Assembly: GCA_030431475.1 (NCBI GenBank)
Contig: JAUIJD010000031.1
Location: 1-53,676, forward strand
DNA: 53,676 bases
Direction: 5' to 3'
Source of the DNA: Verrucomicrobiia bacterium
GTDB taxonomy: Bacteria; Verrucomicrobiota; Verrucomicrobiia; Verrucomicrobiales; Akkermansiaceae
Shown here: piece after piece, positions 1-9,249 of the stretch
How the letters are laid out: every line of letters begins with the position of its first letter
Position numbering within the stretch: position 1 is the first letter of the stretch
Notes under the pieces: generated by a model
Told to the model about the DNA's origin: nothing
The model's database searches: none
Seen by the model: the letters and a program-made list of their open reading frames with translations, nothing else
Program-made: the position numbers and the translations under genes

Positions 1-214
1 TCGCGAGGGGACGAAAAAGCCGATCAGACCGTCCATTCACCCTTAGGCAGGTAACGAAGCTCCGATCGACTCTCAGTCTCTCGCGCCGCACCCGGAAGCG
101 CGGCGGGGGGGAAACTACATGCCGCCACCCCCCGGTCAATACCTTTCGGGCGATTTTTTCGGTTTTTTTCGGGGGCCCGGAATCCGCCCTCCGGGCGCCC
201 TCCGGCGGTCGATA

Positions 215-1759
215 CTACGGGACTTCCAGTAGTTCCTTCGCGGCTGGCAGATCGACCCGGACCACGAGGCCTCCGAGCCCCGACCGACCCGCCTCGACCG
301 AGCCGGAGCAGGCCTCGATGGCGGAGCGGACGATCGCCAGGCCGAGCCCCGCCCCGCCCGCTTCCCGGGTACGGGCCCCGTCGGGACGATAGAAGGGCTC
401 GAAGAGCTTCTCGATCTCGGGCTCCGCCACGCCGGGCCCGCTGTCCTCGATGGCGAGGCTCACACGATCGCCATCCTCCCGTGAATGAATGCTCAATCGG
501 CACTCCGGTCCCCCGTGGCGATCGGCGTTTCGAAGGATGTTGGCCAGCGCCCGGCCGAGGAGGCGCCGGTCGGCACGCACCCGGAGGTCCGGTGGTACCT
601 CGATCCCGACATCATGCCCGGCACACTCCCGCTCCACCATTCCCTCAACCAGCGATCTCAAGCCGATGTCCTCCAGTTGGACGCTCTCCGGCGCGGTTTC
701 CGCACGGGTGAAGGCCAGCACCTCCGCCACCAGATCCGACAGCTCTCCCACGTCCTCTTCGATGGACTCGAGTCGCTGGAGATCGTCCGGACCGAGGCGA
801 TGCTCGAGAACCCCGAGCCCCGTTCGAATGCGGGCGAGGGGCGAGCACAGCTCATGAGCGACGTCGCCGAGAAAACGCTTCTGCCCGCGCAGCAGACGAT
901 CGAGACGGCCGGCCATGCGCTCGATCGAATGCCCCAGGGTGCCGAGCTCGTCGCTCCGACGGCCACCGACCTTCACTTCGAACCTTCCTTCGGCGATCCG
1001 TTCGGTGGCTCGCGACAGCCGCGTCACGTAGCGGGTGATGCTGAAAATGAAAGGCGCCCAGAGAGCCAGGCTCAGCCCGAGAACCGCGAGCCCCCCCAGC
1101 AGCCAGGGCTTGAGTTCGAAGAAGAGTCCCGACGCCGAGGGACTCGAGGATCTCAGCAGCAGCATGCCGTGGAGCGGGCGGTCCTGCCTCGGACGGAACA
1201 ACGGCAGGTCGATCCCCGCCCAATAGCCTCCTTCCTCCGATCGGAGGAGAAACACCGGCCGCGGTTCCGGCACGCCGCGCGGCCGGCTCCCGGGTGGTCC
1301 GGCTCCCGGCTCCCCGGCCCGCGGTCGCCGCGGCGGATCCTCGTGCCGGAGCGGTGCCGCGCCCCCCGCCCCCGGAGGCCCGGGACGCCCCGGTCGGTCG
1401 ATGCGCTTCCGCCGACCGAATTCCTTCAGGCGCAGGTCAACGTCTCCCGGAATCTCGATCTCCTTGCCGATCGCGCGCTGCCCGTCGTCGAGTACCAGCG
1501 CCGTCTCCACTCCATACGCCGCGGTGTGCACCTCCAGAATCCCCGGCCATTCCTCGCGGGGCGAGGTCCGCATCTCGGATGCGACCACCGATCCGAGCGT
1601 CTTGAGCCGCTCGCCGGACGCCCCGCTGAGCAGCGAATCGAGCCCGAGACGCAACTGCCAGCCCACGAAGACCACGAATGCGAACGCCAGAACCGCGAGG
1701 TGCAGCAGCAACCAGAGCAGCATCTTCGCGAAGAGCGGAAAACGCGGACGCCCCTTCAT
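215..1759 (-). CDS. Sensor histidine kinase, CpxA/OmpR-partner type
   Basis: Membrane histidine kinase of 514 residues that would autophosphorylate and pass phosphate to the regulator encoded just upstream. Visible parts in order: membrane segment at about 12-34, periplasmic region to about 217, second membrane segment at about 218-240, HAMP linker to about 290, H-box with His302 in 'GDVAHELCSPLAR', N-box 'ANILRNADRHG', G1 'EDSGPGV' and G2 'GGAGLGLAIV'. The start overlaps the regulator stop by 4 bases (ATGA), so the pair is translationally coupled. Odd point: residues about 119-170 of the sensor region are almost only Pro, Gly and Arg, a low-complexity insert. The signal sensed is unknown. 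The 214 bases downstream hold no gene I can support. Confidence 0.93.
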   Translation of the reverse strand: MKGRPRFPLFAKMLLWLLLHLAVLAFAFVVFVGWQLRLGLDSLLSGASGERLKTLGSVVASEMRTSPREEWPGILEVHTAAYGVETALVLDDGQRAIGKEIEIPGDVDLRLKEFGRRKRIDRPGRPGPPGAGGAAPLRHEDPPRRPRAGEPGAGPPGSRPRGVPEPRPVFLLRSEEGGYWAGIDLPLFRPRQDRPLHGMLLLRSSSPSASGLFFELKPWLLGGLAVLGLSLALWAPFIFSITRYVTRLSRATERIAEGRFEVKVGGRRSDELGTLGHSIERMAGRLDRLLRGQKRFLGDVAHELCSPLARIRTGLGVLEHRLGPDDLQRLESIEEDVGELSDLVAEVLAFTRAETAPESVQLEDIGLRSLVEGMVERECAGHDVGIEVPPDLRVRADRRLLGRALANILRNADRHGGPECRLSIHSREDGDRVSLAIEDSGPGVAEPEIEKLFEPFYRPDGARTREAGGAGLGLAIVRSAIEACSGSVEAGRSGLGGLVVRVDLPAAKELLEVP

Positions 1760-2466
1760 GATTCCTCCCCTCCACCCAACTTGTAGCCGAGGCCCCTCAC
1801 GGTGACGATATAACGCGGCTTCCGGGCATCGTCCCCGAGCTTCCTCCGGAGCTGGGAAACATGGACATCGATGGACCGGTCGAAGACATCGAAGCGCCGA
1901 TCCGAAACATCTTCCAGAAGCGCCTCCCGGGATTTCACCCGCCCCCCGGCCTTCATCAGGGCGGCGAGGATGGCGAACTCGAGTGCCGTCAGTTCCAGCG
2001 CTTCACCCTCCAGGGTCACGACATGGGTGGCCTCGTTCAACGACAGTCCCCCCGCTTCCAGCACCTCCTCGGAGGCGGCCGGCTCCGCCGACACCCGCCT
2101 CGTGACCGCCCGCAGGCGCGCGAGCAACTCCCTGCTGGAAAACGTCTTCGGCAGATAGTCATCGGCCCCCATCTCGAGGCCGACGATCCGATCCGCCTCC
2201 TCCCCCATCGCCGTGAGCATCAACACCGGCACGTTGGAGACCTTGCGCAATTCACGCAGCACCTCGAAGCCATCCATTCCCGGCATCATCACGTCGAGAA
2301 TGACGGCGTCGTAGCCACCGTCGCGCGCCGCCTCCAGCCCCTCCGGGCCGGCATGCCGCATGTCCACGTTCCATCCGAGCGGGCCGAGGTAGTCCCGGAT
2401 CAGGCCACACAACTTCCGATCGTCGTCGACGACGAGGAGCGGGCGTTCTCCCGAGCGACCATCCAT
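1756..2466 (-). CDS. OmpR-family response regulator
   Basis: DNA-binding response regulator of 236 residues. The receiver domain (about 9-120) has the acidic cluster 'VVDDD', phospho-acceptor Asp58 in 'VILDVMMPGMDGF' and the conserved lysine in 'DDYLPKTF'. A winged-helix OmpR/PhoB output domain follows (about 140-230), with 'DVHVSQLRRKLGDD' and a C-terminal 'VRGLGYKL'. It is the first gene of a two-gene operon with the kinase. It is divergent from the ATP-grasp gene across 114 bases that must hold both promoters. CpxR/RstA-like is a reasonable family label; target genes cannot be read from the sequence. Confidence 0.95.
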   Translation of the reverse strand: MDGRSGERPLLVVDDDRKLCGLIRDYLGPLGWNVDMRHAGPEGLEAARDGGYDAVILDVMMPGMDGFEVLRELRKVSNVPVLMLTAMGEEADRIVGLEMGADDYLPKTFSSRELLARLRAVTRRVSAEPAASEEVLEAGGLSLNEATHVVTLEGEALELTALEFAILAALMKAGGRVKSREALLEDVSDRRFDVFDRSIDVHVSQLRRKLGDDARKPRYIVTVRGLGYKLGGGEES

Positions 2467-2580
2467 GATCCGAGCATGCCCTCCCGAAGCCGCGGAAGGC
2501 GACCCCTTTTACCTCTTCTTAACATCTCCACCCGGTGCACTTCTCCTTTCGCCCCGGAAGATCCGGCCCTATTCTAACGC

Positions 2581-3969
2581 ATGGTCTCAAACCAGGAGGC
2601 GGAACACCTCGAAGTGTCGCGCGCCGTGGGGAGCACCCCGAACGGCTGGGAGGACCGGAGCGTGATCTTCTTCGCCAATCTGCTGTCCCTGTTCTTTGGA
2701 AACCGAGGCGGCGCCCGCCAACTGGAGCAGGAAATCCGCTGCGTGGACTCCTACGGGGGCCGCCTGCTGCCGGTCCTGAGCCTGATTTTCGGGGGAAGCA
2801 ACAACGTTCTGGTGCTCGAACGTCAGCCCGAGCCATCCCTGCGGCAGCTCTTCCTCGACATCGGACTCGACCTTCCCAAGACCGAGATCCTCACCCGCCA
2901 CGAGTTCCTCGAACTCGGAAGCAAGCTCGTTCATGGGAGACTTGCCGGTCAGCCGCTGCTCGACCGCCTCCGTGAAGAACCCGCCGGCTATCTCGACGGC
3001 TTCGTCACCGACGAAACCATCGAGCGCATCGCCACCGAGCTCGGAAAACGGACGCTGTCGACCCTCGAGGGAAGCCACCGGGGAAACAACAAGCTCCTGC
3101 TCCATCAACATCTCGAAAGTCGCGGGCTTCCGGTATTCCCCACCATTCTCGCCCCCCGGGCCGACGAGGTTCCCGGCGCGCTCCGCGCCCTTTCGAAGCA
3201 GGGCTACCGCCACGGAGTCATCAAGGCCCAGATCGGCGCCTCCGGCATCGGACTCATCAAGGCGTCCACCGACGGCGCCCCCGTCGAGGTCCCTCCCGCC
3301 TTCTTCCACGAAGGACCCTGCATGGTGCAGGCCTGGCTGGAGCCGGGCACCCACGGAGTCCGCTCGGTGCTGAGCCCCAGCGTCCAGATGTTCCTCAGCC
3401 GCGACACGGCCCTCCTGTACGATCTCACCGAGCAGATCCTCGACCCCGAGGCCAGCATCCATCAGGGCAACGAGTCGCCCCCCGGGTATCTCGACGATCA
3501 CCCGGGGCTCGACGACGAGTTGTTCCATCAGGCCTCCGAGGCGGCACGATGGCTGCACCGGCAGGGCTACCGCGGAGCGGCGAGCGCGGACTTCCTGGTC
3601 ACGCTCAAGGAAGACGGCGACGCCACCGCCTACATCTGTGAAATCAACGCCCGGGTCACCGGTGCCACCTACCCCTCGGTGCTGGCGAGGCACTTCCAGC
3701 CTCAGGGCTCTTGGCGCATGCGGAACCTCGAACTCTCCCAGCCGATGCACGGCGCCGACCTGCTGGGCCGGCTGCAGCGACGTGGCGAACTCTTCGATCC
3801 CACCAGCCGGCGGGGCATTCTTCCGGTCAACTTCAACCTCGATCCCGAGGGGCGCGTCCGAAAGGGCCAGTTCCTCGCCATCGGTGAGCGACTCGACGAC
3901 TGCCGCCACCTCCTCGACGCCGCCCGGCACGACCTGCCGGTCCGCTGGGACTACACCCACGACCGATGA
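2581..3969 (+). CDS. PGM1-like ATP-grasp ligase (pre-ATP-grasp plus ATP-grasp)
   Basis: Protein of 462 residues that I read as an ATP-grasp amide/peptide ligase of the PGM1 (pheganomycin peptide ligase) type. The N-terminal part (about 25-130), with 'RLLPVLSLIFGG', looks like the pre-ATP-grasp domain. The central part has nucleotide-binding features 'HRGNNKLLLHQHLESRGLPV', 'GVIKAQIGASGIGL' and a metal-site 'YICEINARVTGATYP'. The last ~60 residues resemble the PGM1 C-terminal cap. ATP-grasp enzymes of this kind join a carboxylate to an amine through an acyl-phosphate. The stop overlaps the start of the M20 peptidase by 4 bases, so the two are co-translated. No Shine-Dalgarno is seen; a TATTCT hexamer six bases before the ATG suggests a leaderless or short-leader message. 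The substrate is unknown, and the family call rests on motif memory. Confidence 0.75.
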   Translation: MVSNQEAEHLEVSRAVGSTPNGWEDRSVIFFANLLSLFFGNRGGARQLEQEIRCVDSYGGRLLPVLSLIFGGSNNVLVLERQPEPSLRQLFLDIGLDLPKTEILTRHEFLELGSKLVHGRLAGQPLLDRLREEPAGYLDGFVTDETIERIATELGKRTLSTLEGSHRGNNKLLLHQHLESRGLPVFPTILAPRADEVPGALRALSKQGYRHGVIKAQIGASGIGLIKASTDGAPVEVPPAFFHEGPCMVQAWLEPGTHGVRSVLSPSVQMFLSRDTALLYDLTEQILDPEASIHQGNESPPGYLDDHPGLDDELFHQASEAARWLHRQGYRGAASADFLVTLKEDGDATAYICEINARVTGATYPSVLARHFQPQGSWRMRNLELSQPMHGADLLGRLQRRGELFDPTSRRGILPVNFNLDPEGRVRKGQFLAIGERLDDCRHLLDAARHDLPVRWDYTHDR

Positions 3970-5078
3970 ACGACGCCCCACTCACCGACCGACTCGTCGC
4001 CCTCACCCGCGACCTGATCCTCATCCCGAGCACCGACAGCCGGCCCGACGAACGGGCGCGGGCCTTCTCCTTCTTTCTCAACCACCTCGAATCGCTCACC
4101 GACATCCGGATCCAGCGCCACCGATCCGGCGGCTACGAGTCCCTGGTCGCCCTTCCGGAAGGCCGTGACCGGGCCGAGGTGCTGATGATCGGCCATCTCG
4201 ACGTCATCGAGCACCCGGACCTCGACCTCTACCGCTCGCACATCCGCGATGGCCGGATCTACGGCCCCGGCGCCGGCGACATGAAGGGCGCACTCGCCAT
4301 CATGCTGAAACTGTTCTGCGACCTCCATCGCGAGCAACCCGGGATCCCCTTCGGCATCGTGGTGACTTCCGACGAGGAACGGGGCGGCGAGCACGGCGTC
4401 GGCTATCTGGTCCGGGAGGCGGGCCTTCGGGCCTCACACGCGATCGTGCCCGACGGTGGATCGATCCACGATGTCACGGTCGAGGAGAAGGGCATCGCCC
4501 ACCTCCGGGTCACCGCCCGGGGCAGCGCCTCTCACGCCGCCCGTCCCTGGCTGGGGAAAAACGCAGCCGCCCTGCTCTCCGACGGGCTGGCCCGACTGAG
4601 CCGGGGCTTTCCGGTTCCCGACCCGGACGACCACTGGGTCCCGACCTGCTCGGTGACGACCATGCACACGCCGAACCAGACACCGAACTGCATCCCCGAT
4701 CTCGCCGAAGCCACCCTCGACCTCCGCTTTCCCGCGCCCCATGTCCTCGAGCAGATGCTCGACCGGGTGCGATCGCTGCTCGGCCCGGAGATCCACCTCG
4801 ACCCCCTGGTCTGCGCGGAGCCCTCGCAACTGAATCCGGACCCGCTGTGGTTCCAGGTCACCGAAGAGATCACCGGCGCACCGATCCGCGAAGTCCGCGC
4901 CTCCGGAGGCAGCGACGCCCGCTTCCTCTGCCAGGCCGGCATCCAGACCATCGTCGCCCGACCCGAGGTTGGGAACCTGCATGCCCCCGACGAGTGGATC
5001 GGGATCGACAGCATGACGCGCTTCTATCAGATCGCCCGGGAATACGTCCGCCGGACGCTTTCCCATGATCCCACCTGA
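3966..5078 (+). CDS. M20-family zinc peptidase/deacylase (ArgE/DapE type)
   Basis: 370-residue di-zinc amidohydrolase. Expected M20 residues are visible: His77 and Asp79 in 'GHLDV', Asp105 in 'GAGDMKG', Glu137-Glu138 in 'SDEERGG', Asp163 in 'VPDGG' and a C-terminal 'NLHAPDEW' histidine. The lid/dimerisation domain with 'GSASHAARPWLGKNA' lies between the catalytic halves. Family members cleave acyl-amino acids, succinyl-diaminopimelate or short peptides. Coupling to the upstream ATP-grasp ligase suggests it trims, deprotects or degrades the ligase product or substrate (inference). Length is normal for ArgE/DapE. It need not be either enzyme, since no arginine or lysine pathway genes are adjacent. 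Confidence 0.88.
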   Translation: MNDAPLTDRLVALTRDLILIPSTDSRPDERARAFSFFLNHLESLTDIRIQRHRSGGYESLVALPEGRDRAEVLMIGHLDVIEHPDLDLYRSHIRDGRIYGPGAGDMKGALAIMLKLFCDLHREQPGIPFGIVVTSDEERGGEHGVGYLVREAGLRASHAIVPDGGSIHDVTVEEKGIAHLRVTARGSASHAARPWLGKNAAALLSDGLARLSRGFPVPDPDDHWVPTCSVTTMHTPNQTPNCIPDLAEATLDLRFPAPHVLEQMLDRVRSLLGPEIHLDPLVCAEPSQLNPDPLWFQVTEEITGAPIREVRASGGSDARFLCQAGIQTIVARPEVGNLHAPDEWIGIDSMTRFYQIAREYVRRTLSHDPT

Positions 5079-5148
5079 CGCGCGTCCTCGATCCCGGCGG
5101 CGCAGCAAACGACGGATCGCCGGGCACGCATTACGACGCCGGCCGACT

Positions 5149-6537
5149 TCACTCGAGAGCCGCCTGCGGCAAATAGGCAAAGCGATAGAACGCCCGCCCC
5201 TCACTCTCCGGTGCGGCGATCTCGACCTCAACCGCTCCCTGGTTGTCCGCCGTCACCGGAATCGAGCTCCACCCGCTCAGATCGTCGGACCACTGGAAGA
5301 GATAGCCGACGTTCGGCACGGCGGTCATGCTCACGGTGGCAAGTCGGCTCTCCCCCTCCCCCTCGAAGCTCAACTCGATCGACTCCTTCGGCAGAACGAC
5401 CAGCGACAGGACGCCTTCCCCATCGAACGGGTCGGACCACTTGGGATCCGTGTAGACCGCCGAACCCGTGAGGGTGCGGAGGAAGGCGGAAAGGTCGGAC
5501 TGCTGCGCAGCACTCAGGTTGAGCCGCTGCGGCTGCGGGCCTCCGCCGCCCGGACCCCCGGGTCGGGTCAGACGCGGGTCGAGCCCCGTCACCACCGCGG
5601 GGATCGCATTGTAGTGGGCCACAACCTCCTCGAGCGTCGCGAACTGCGCCGTGTGCATGAAGCCGCCGTTGGAGGCGCCGCCGGGCCCGACCAGGTCCCG
5701 GAGTCCCGGCGACCGGGTCACGGTGAAGTCGTCGCCCCCGTCCAGGGATCCCACCACGCCATTGTTCCCGGAGTTCGGATCGATGTCGAACTCCGGCGGG
5801 CGGTGACATCCGGCGCAGCCCGCTCCGCCGCCGGGCCCGGGGGGCGCCAGGAACAACTGCTTTCCCCGGTTCTCCGCGGCAGTGAAGTTGGGAAAGGGCG
5901 GCCCGTCCGTCCCGACCGTGCTACGTCCTTCGTCGTACTTGGTATCGAAGGACTGGATGCTGCGAACGAACTGCGCGAGGGAACGCCGCACACGGTTCTC
6001 GGTGATCCCATCATCGCCGTATACCGCCTCGAAGAGCACCTGATACTCCTCGACGGCCGAGAGCTTGGCCACGAGATCGGAAAAACCCGGGTCGCCATCC
6101 AGACCGCTGAAGCCCATTTCCACGTGGTCCTGAATCGGCTGGGTCGTCTGCACCTCGAGCGTGACCGCCCGCTCGTCCCAGAAGAAGTGCTGCTCCGCTG
6201 AGAAGCGGGCGTTCACCAATCTCATCGAGTGACGCCCGGTCGTCCCGGAGACACCATCACTCGCCACCGCCAGATCCGAGAAGCCCTGCTCCTGCCGGTG
6301 GCACGAGGAACACGATACCGTGTCGTTTCTCGACAGCCGCTTATCGTGGAAGAGAACCCGGCCGAGCGTCGCCCCGCGGTCGGTGATGGGGTTGTTCGGA
6401 GGCGTGTTGTCCCGGGTGATGTAATCGGGGATCGGTTGGTCGGCGTAGTTGTCGGGGTTCACCAGATCGATGACGACTCCCGCCGGCGTGGTGGCCTGCA
6501 GACTCCCCGAAACGATCAGTGGCAGCATGAATCTCAT
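5149..6537 (-). CDS. Secreted di-haem cytochrome c peroxidase/MauG-like protein
   Basis: 462-residue exported protein with a short N-terminal signal-like stretch. Two CxxCH haem sites are visible: 'CSSCH' at about residue 77 and 'CAGCH' at about 240. Around them are the usual landmarks of the family ('LGRVLFHDKRLSRN' before the first haem, 'FFWDERA', 'FMHTAQFATLEEVVAHYN' after the second). Such proteins reduce peroxide or carry out radical oxidations in the periplasm. The last ~90 residues are an added domain ending in 'YLFQWSDDLSGW...YRFAYL', typical of verrucomicrobial secreted proteins and not part of the enzyme. The gene is convergent with the M20 peptidase and stands alone. Confidence 0.9.
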   Translation of the reverse strand: MRFMLPLIVSGSLQATTPAGVVIDLVNPDNYADQPIPDYITRDNTPPNNPITDRGATLGRVLFHDKRLSRNDTVSCSSCHRQEQGFSDLAVASDGVSGTTGRHSMRLVNARFSAEQHFFWDERAVTLEVQTTQPIQDHVEMGFSGLDGDPGFSDLVAKLSAVEEYQVLFEAVYGDDGITENRVRRSLAQFVRSIQSFDTKYDEGRSTVGTDGPPFPNFTAAENRGKQLFLAPPGPGGGAGCAGCHRPPEFDIDPNSGNNGVVGSLDGGDDFTVTRSPGLRDLVGPGGASNGGFMHTAQFATLEEVVAHYNAIPAVVTGLDPRLTRPGGPGGGGPQPQRLNLSAAQQSDLSAFLRTLTGSAVYTDPKWSDPFDGEGVLSLVVLPKESIELSFEGEGESRLATVSMTAVPNVGYLFQWSDDLSGWSSIPVTADNQGAVEVEIAAPESEGRAFYRFAYLPQAALE

Positions 6538-6752
6538 GCAACCAGAGAACCACCGAAACGTTAGGACCGTATTGGGAATCCGCCCGTTTTCGTTAAGATT
6601 CGGTTAACCTGCCTCCACGGTGGGCCATGGGGACGGAACCCATGAATCCACCGACCTCCGCCGATCGGGTCGCTGCGAGCCGGACCGCCGTCCCAAGCGC
6701 CCGTGATTTCACCAGCGCCCGGGCGGTCCGCCCCATGCGTTTCCGCCCGCAA

Positions 6753-6902
6753 TCAATCGGTCGCGTCCTCGACGGCGTCGCCGACCTCTTCGGCTGCATC
6801 TTCAATGTCATCCGCCGCCTTTTCGGCAGGCGATTTCTCTTCACAGGCACTCAGCACGAAGAACGGGAGTGCCACCATCAACAGGTAGTGTGTCTTTTTC
6901 AT
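6753..6902 (-). CDS. Small lipoprotein, entericidin-like
   Basis: Very short gene of 49 codons. The product starts 'MKKTHYLLMVALPFFVLSAC', a charged n-region, hydrophobic core and lipobox LSAC with Cys20 as the lipidated residue. The mature part is only 29 residues and strongly acidic, with repeated 'AADDIEDAAEEVGDAVEDA' heptad-like spacing suited to an amphipathic helix. This resembles the entericidin/YqhH class of tiny envelope lipoproteins. It has its own intergenic space on both sides (about 215 bases), so it is probably monocistronic. Function unknown. Confidence 0.7.
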   Translation of the reverse strand: MKKTHYLLMVALPFFVLSACEEKSPAEKAADDIEDAAEEVGDAVEDATD

Positions 6903-7122
6903 GGGATCAACGGGTCCGGAGCGGTGGCGTGCGTGCCATTCTCCGGTCTAACGAACCTAGCCACTCCCGAGTCGTTTGCACGGAGTTTCTTCCATCGTCT
7001 TCCCGCACACCGCCGGGCGGCGCCGCTCCGGGTGCAGGGGAGAATCCCGTGGAAGGCGAACGCTCCTCCCCGGAGAGCGCGCCCAAGACAGACCGGCCAG
7101 AAGTCCGAGGGAACGCCCCCGG

Positions 7123-8349
7123 TCACCCGGCAATCCGCCGCAGCCGGAGTGCCGCCAACGCTCCGGCGAGGCACATCACCACGTAGAGTCCGAGCGAGGC
7201 GACCGGTGACCACGACTGGAGGGGGGAATGGATCGCGCCCACGATGAGAATGATGACCGCGATGAGCGTGTTCGAGGCGGACACGTAGTCGGTGCGCCGG
7301 TCCCCCTCCGCACTGTCCACGACCCAGGTCTTGCGCCCGAGCCGGACGCCGGCGTAGCCGATGTTGAAAAGGAGAAAGACGACGGGCCAGACGTAGGGCG
7401 AACGCGCCCACTCCGGGTCCTGCCAGGCGAGCCAGAGACCCCCTGTTCCGACCGCCGCCGCCAGCCCCCCCCCGGAGGCCATCGCCCATTCGCCCGACCG
7501 GTCGGCCAGACGACCCCAGAGAAAGGAACTCGTGGCGCTGGCTACCCCGGACGCGACGATGAATCCAACCAAGGAGCTCATCTGCCCGCCCGCTTTCTGA
7601 CCGAACACCACCAGCAAGGGAGAAGCCAGCGCGCTTCCAAGCAGCAGACTCCTTGCGATGATGAACATGCGAAACATCGGATCATCGCGCACCAACCGGA
7701 GTCGCGCGCCCACCCCCTTGGCTCCGTTGCCACCCTCGTCGTCCGGCGCCGGCTCCCCGACCATGGCGTAGCACGCCGCCCCCAGCACCCAGAGCAAGGA
7801 GGCCCCGAGCACCATCCACGCGAGGAAACGGGCGGCCTGATCATGCTTCATCGTCAGCAGCGCCACCGCGGCCGCGGCCGACAGCAAACCGGAGATCGTA
7901 TTGGAGAGGCCCCCGACACGACCCCGGAAGCCCTTGGGAATGGTGCGCCCTAGAACATCCTTGGAACTGATGGAGCAGAACGACCGGGCGACGGCAAACG
8001 CCGCCAACGCGACCAGGACCGCGAATCCCGCCGCGGTCGGCGGAAGCAAGAGGGCCGACGATCCCATGCATCCGATGGCCAGCGCCTGCGCCACGGCACC
8101 GGCGACGAACACCCACTTCCTCCGACGGACCCGCTTCACCCATCCCGACACGAACAGCTGGGGCAGCATGGACCCCGACTCGCGAATCGGCACCAGCATC
8201 GACAACAGCGCCCCGGACGCCCCGAGCGACGACAGCATCCAGGTCAGCACGGTCTTCGGGTTGGTCAGGACATCCCCGAGTTTCGTCGCACTCTGGGCCG
8301 TGATGATCCACGCGGCGGACCGCTTCTGTTCGGGCTCAAGCTCCGCCAT
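7123..8349 (-). CDS. MFS transporter
   Basis: Integral membrane protein of about 408 residues with around a dozen hydrophobic segments and a cytoplasmic loop near the middle ('EPAPDDEGGNGAKGVGARL'). The basic patch 'GWVKRVRRRKW' after the second segment fits the MFS loop 2-3 position. I chose the ATG at 8349 ('MAELEPEQKR'); an in-frame TTG twelve bases upstream is possible. Major facilitator proteins move small solutes with ions. The substrate is not apparent, and no metabolic neighbours help. Confidence 0.75.
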   Translation of the reverse strand: MAELEPEQKRSAAWIITAQSATKLGDVLTNPKTVLTWMLSSLGASGALLSMLVPIRESGSMLPQLFVSGWVKRVRRRKWVFVAGAVAQALAIGCMGSSALLLPPTAAGFAVLVALAAFAVARSFCSISSKDVLGRTIPKGFRGRVGGLSNTISGLLSAAAAVALLTMKHDQAARFLAWMVLGASLLWVLGAACYAMVGEPAPDDEGGNGAKGVGARLRLVRDDPMFRMFIIARSLLLGSALASPLLVVFGQKAGGQMSSLVGFIVASGVASATSSFLWGRLADRSGEWAMASGGGLAAAVGTGGLWLAWQDPEWARSPYVWPVVFLLFNIGYAGVRLGRKTWVVDSAEGDRRTDYVSASNTLIAVIILIVGAIHSPLQSWSPVASLGLYVVMCLAGALAALRLRRIAG

Positions 8350-8537
8350 CTCGGGCGCCAATCTAGGCAGCTTCCGGACCCCGCCAAGCGCCGGCTGACG
8401 CTTTCTTGCAACGCGGCAGCGCCTCCAAATGGCAGGAAGCTTCGCTCGGGGGCCGTCGCGATCCGACTCGTCACCCCACCCCCGAGGTTCACCGGCCGGC
8501 TTTCAGCCGCCCGCCACCCCCGCCGGGCGCCACCGCC

Positions 8538-8939
8538 TCACCAACCCGAGTAGAAGTCCGGTTCGTGGTCGTCGCTGCCCGCCAGCGAACACGTCATCGC
8601 CAGAGTCCCCAGATCGGGGACCACCGAGGCGAAGGTGTAGGTCCCGTCCGACGGACAGGTGGGCTCGGTGCGCAGGAAATTGTCGGCCCCCACGAGATCG
8701 GAGGTGATGTTGATCGTCGCGCCGTCGGGAACCCCGCTCAGGTTCTGGTGCGAACGCAACGCCTGCTGGACGTTGCGGATGTTCATGATGCAACCCGCCC
8801 GGTCCGAGCCACGCTTCCACGCCCGCCCGCCGATGAACAACACCGCGATCAAAGCGAGGAGAACGAGAATGACCACCGTCAGCTCCAGCAGGGTGAGACC
8901 GCTGGGCATCCGGTGACGCGGAATGGGAGAGGATGTCAT
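8538..8939 (-). CDS. Orphan type II secretion/type IV pilus pseudopilin-like protein
   Basis: 133-residue protein with a type III (prepilin) signal: a short basic leader 'MTSSPIPRHRMPSG' cut after Gly14, then 'LTLLELTVVILVLLALIAVL' with the essential Glu at +5. The small extracytoplasmic domain carries two cysteines ('TCPSDGTYTF' and 'MTCSLAG') near the C-terminus, often a disulfide in pseudopilins. I prefer the ATG at 8939; an open extension to 9071 encodes an AT-rich stretch that looks non-coding. No secretion or pilus genes are nearby, so it would have to be processed by machinery encoded elsewhere. Confidence 0.85.
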   Translation of the reverse strand: MTSSPIPRHRMPSGLTLLELTVVILVLLALIAVLFIGGRAWKRGSDRAGCIMNIRNVQQALRSHQNLSGVPDGATINITSDLVGADNFLRTEPTCPSDGTYTFASVVPDLGTLAMTCSLAGSDDHEPDFYSGW

Positions 8940-9249
8940 AGGAGAGGATTGGAAAGGGGCGACCACGGACCTTCCGCGGCGAAGCTTCCAGACGCACAAT
9001 CGACAATATTTGTAAAACTTTTCAGAATATTTGAGTTTTTGAAGGAAATTCTTCCAATCAATGTCATTCATGTCTTTTTTCAGACCTTAAAGAATCTTCT
9101 ATTCCTCCATCTACGTGCTTTCACTGCGTTGGGGTGCGAACGGTTCAGAATCGTATCGGCCTCGTTCCTCCCCGCTTCCCGCTGCCCAAGCGGCATCGAT
9201 CGTGCCACAGGATTGACAGGATGCCCCCGGGCTGGCTTCAAATCTTTCG
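8940..9249. other. AT-rich intergenic region between divergent genes
   Basis: About 310 bases between the pseudopilin (minus) and the two-TM protein (plus). Part of it (about 9000-9120) is much richer in A and T than the flanks, with several TTGAT/TATT-type hexamers and the short dyad GAAGGAAATTCTTC. It presumably contains both promoters. I see no gene, RNA or repeat family member. Confidence 0.5.

Noticed and set aside
24-503. 159-codon minus-strand frame at the left edge
   Set aside because: Shadow frame over the kinase 3' end with Arg/Gly-rich composition and no domain.
8940-9071. 44-codon N-terminal extension of the pseudopilin
   Set aside because: The extension is AT-rich and would place a long non-signal segment before the prepilin leader, which must be short.
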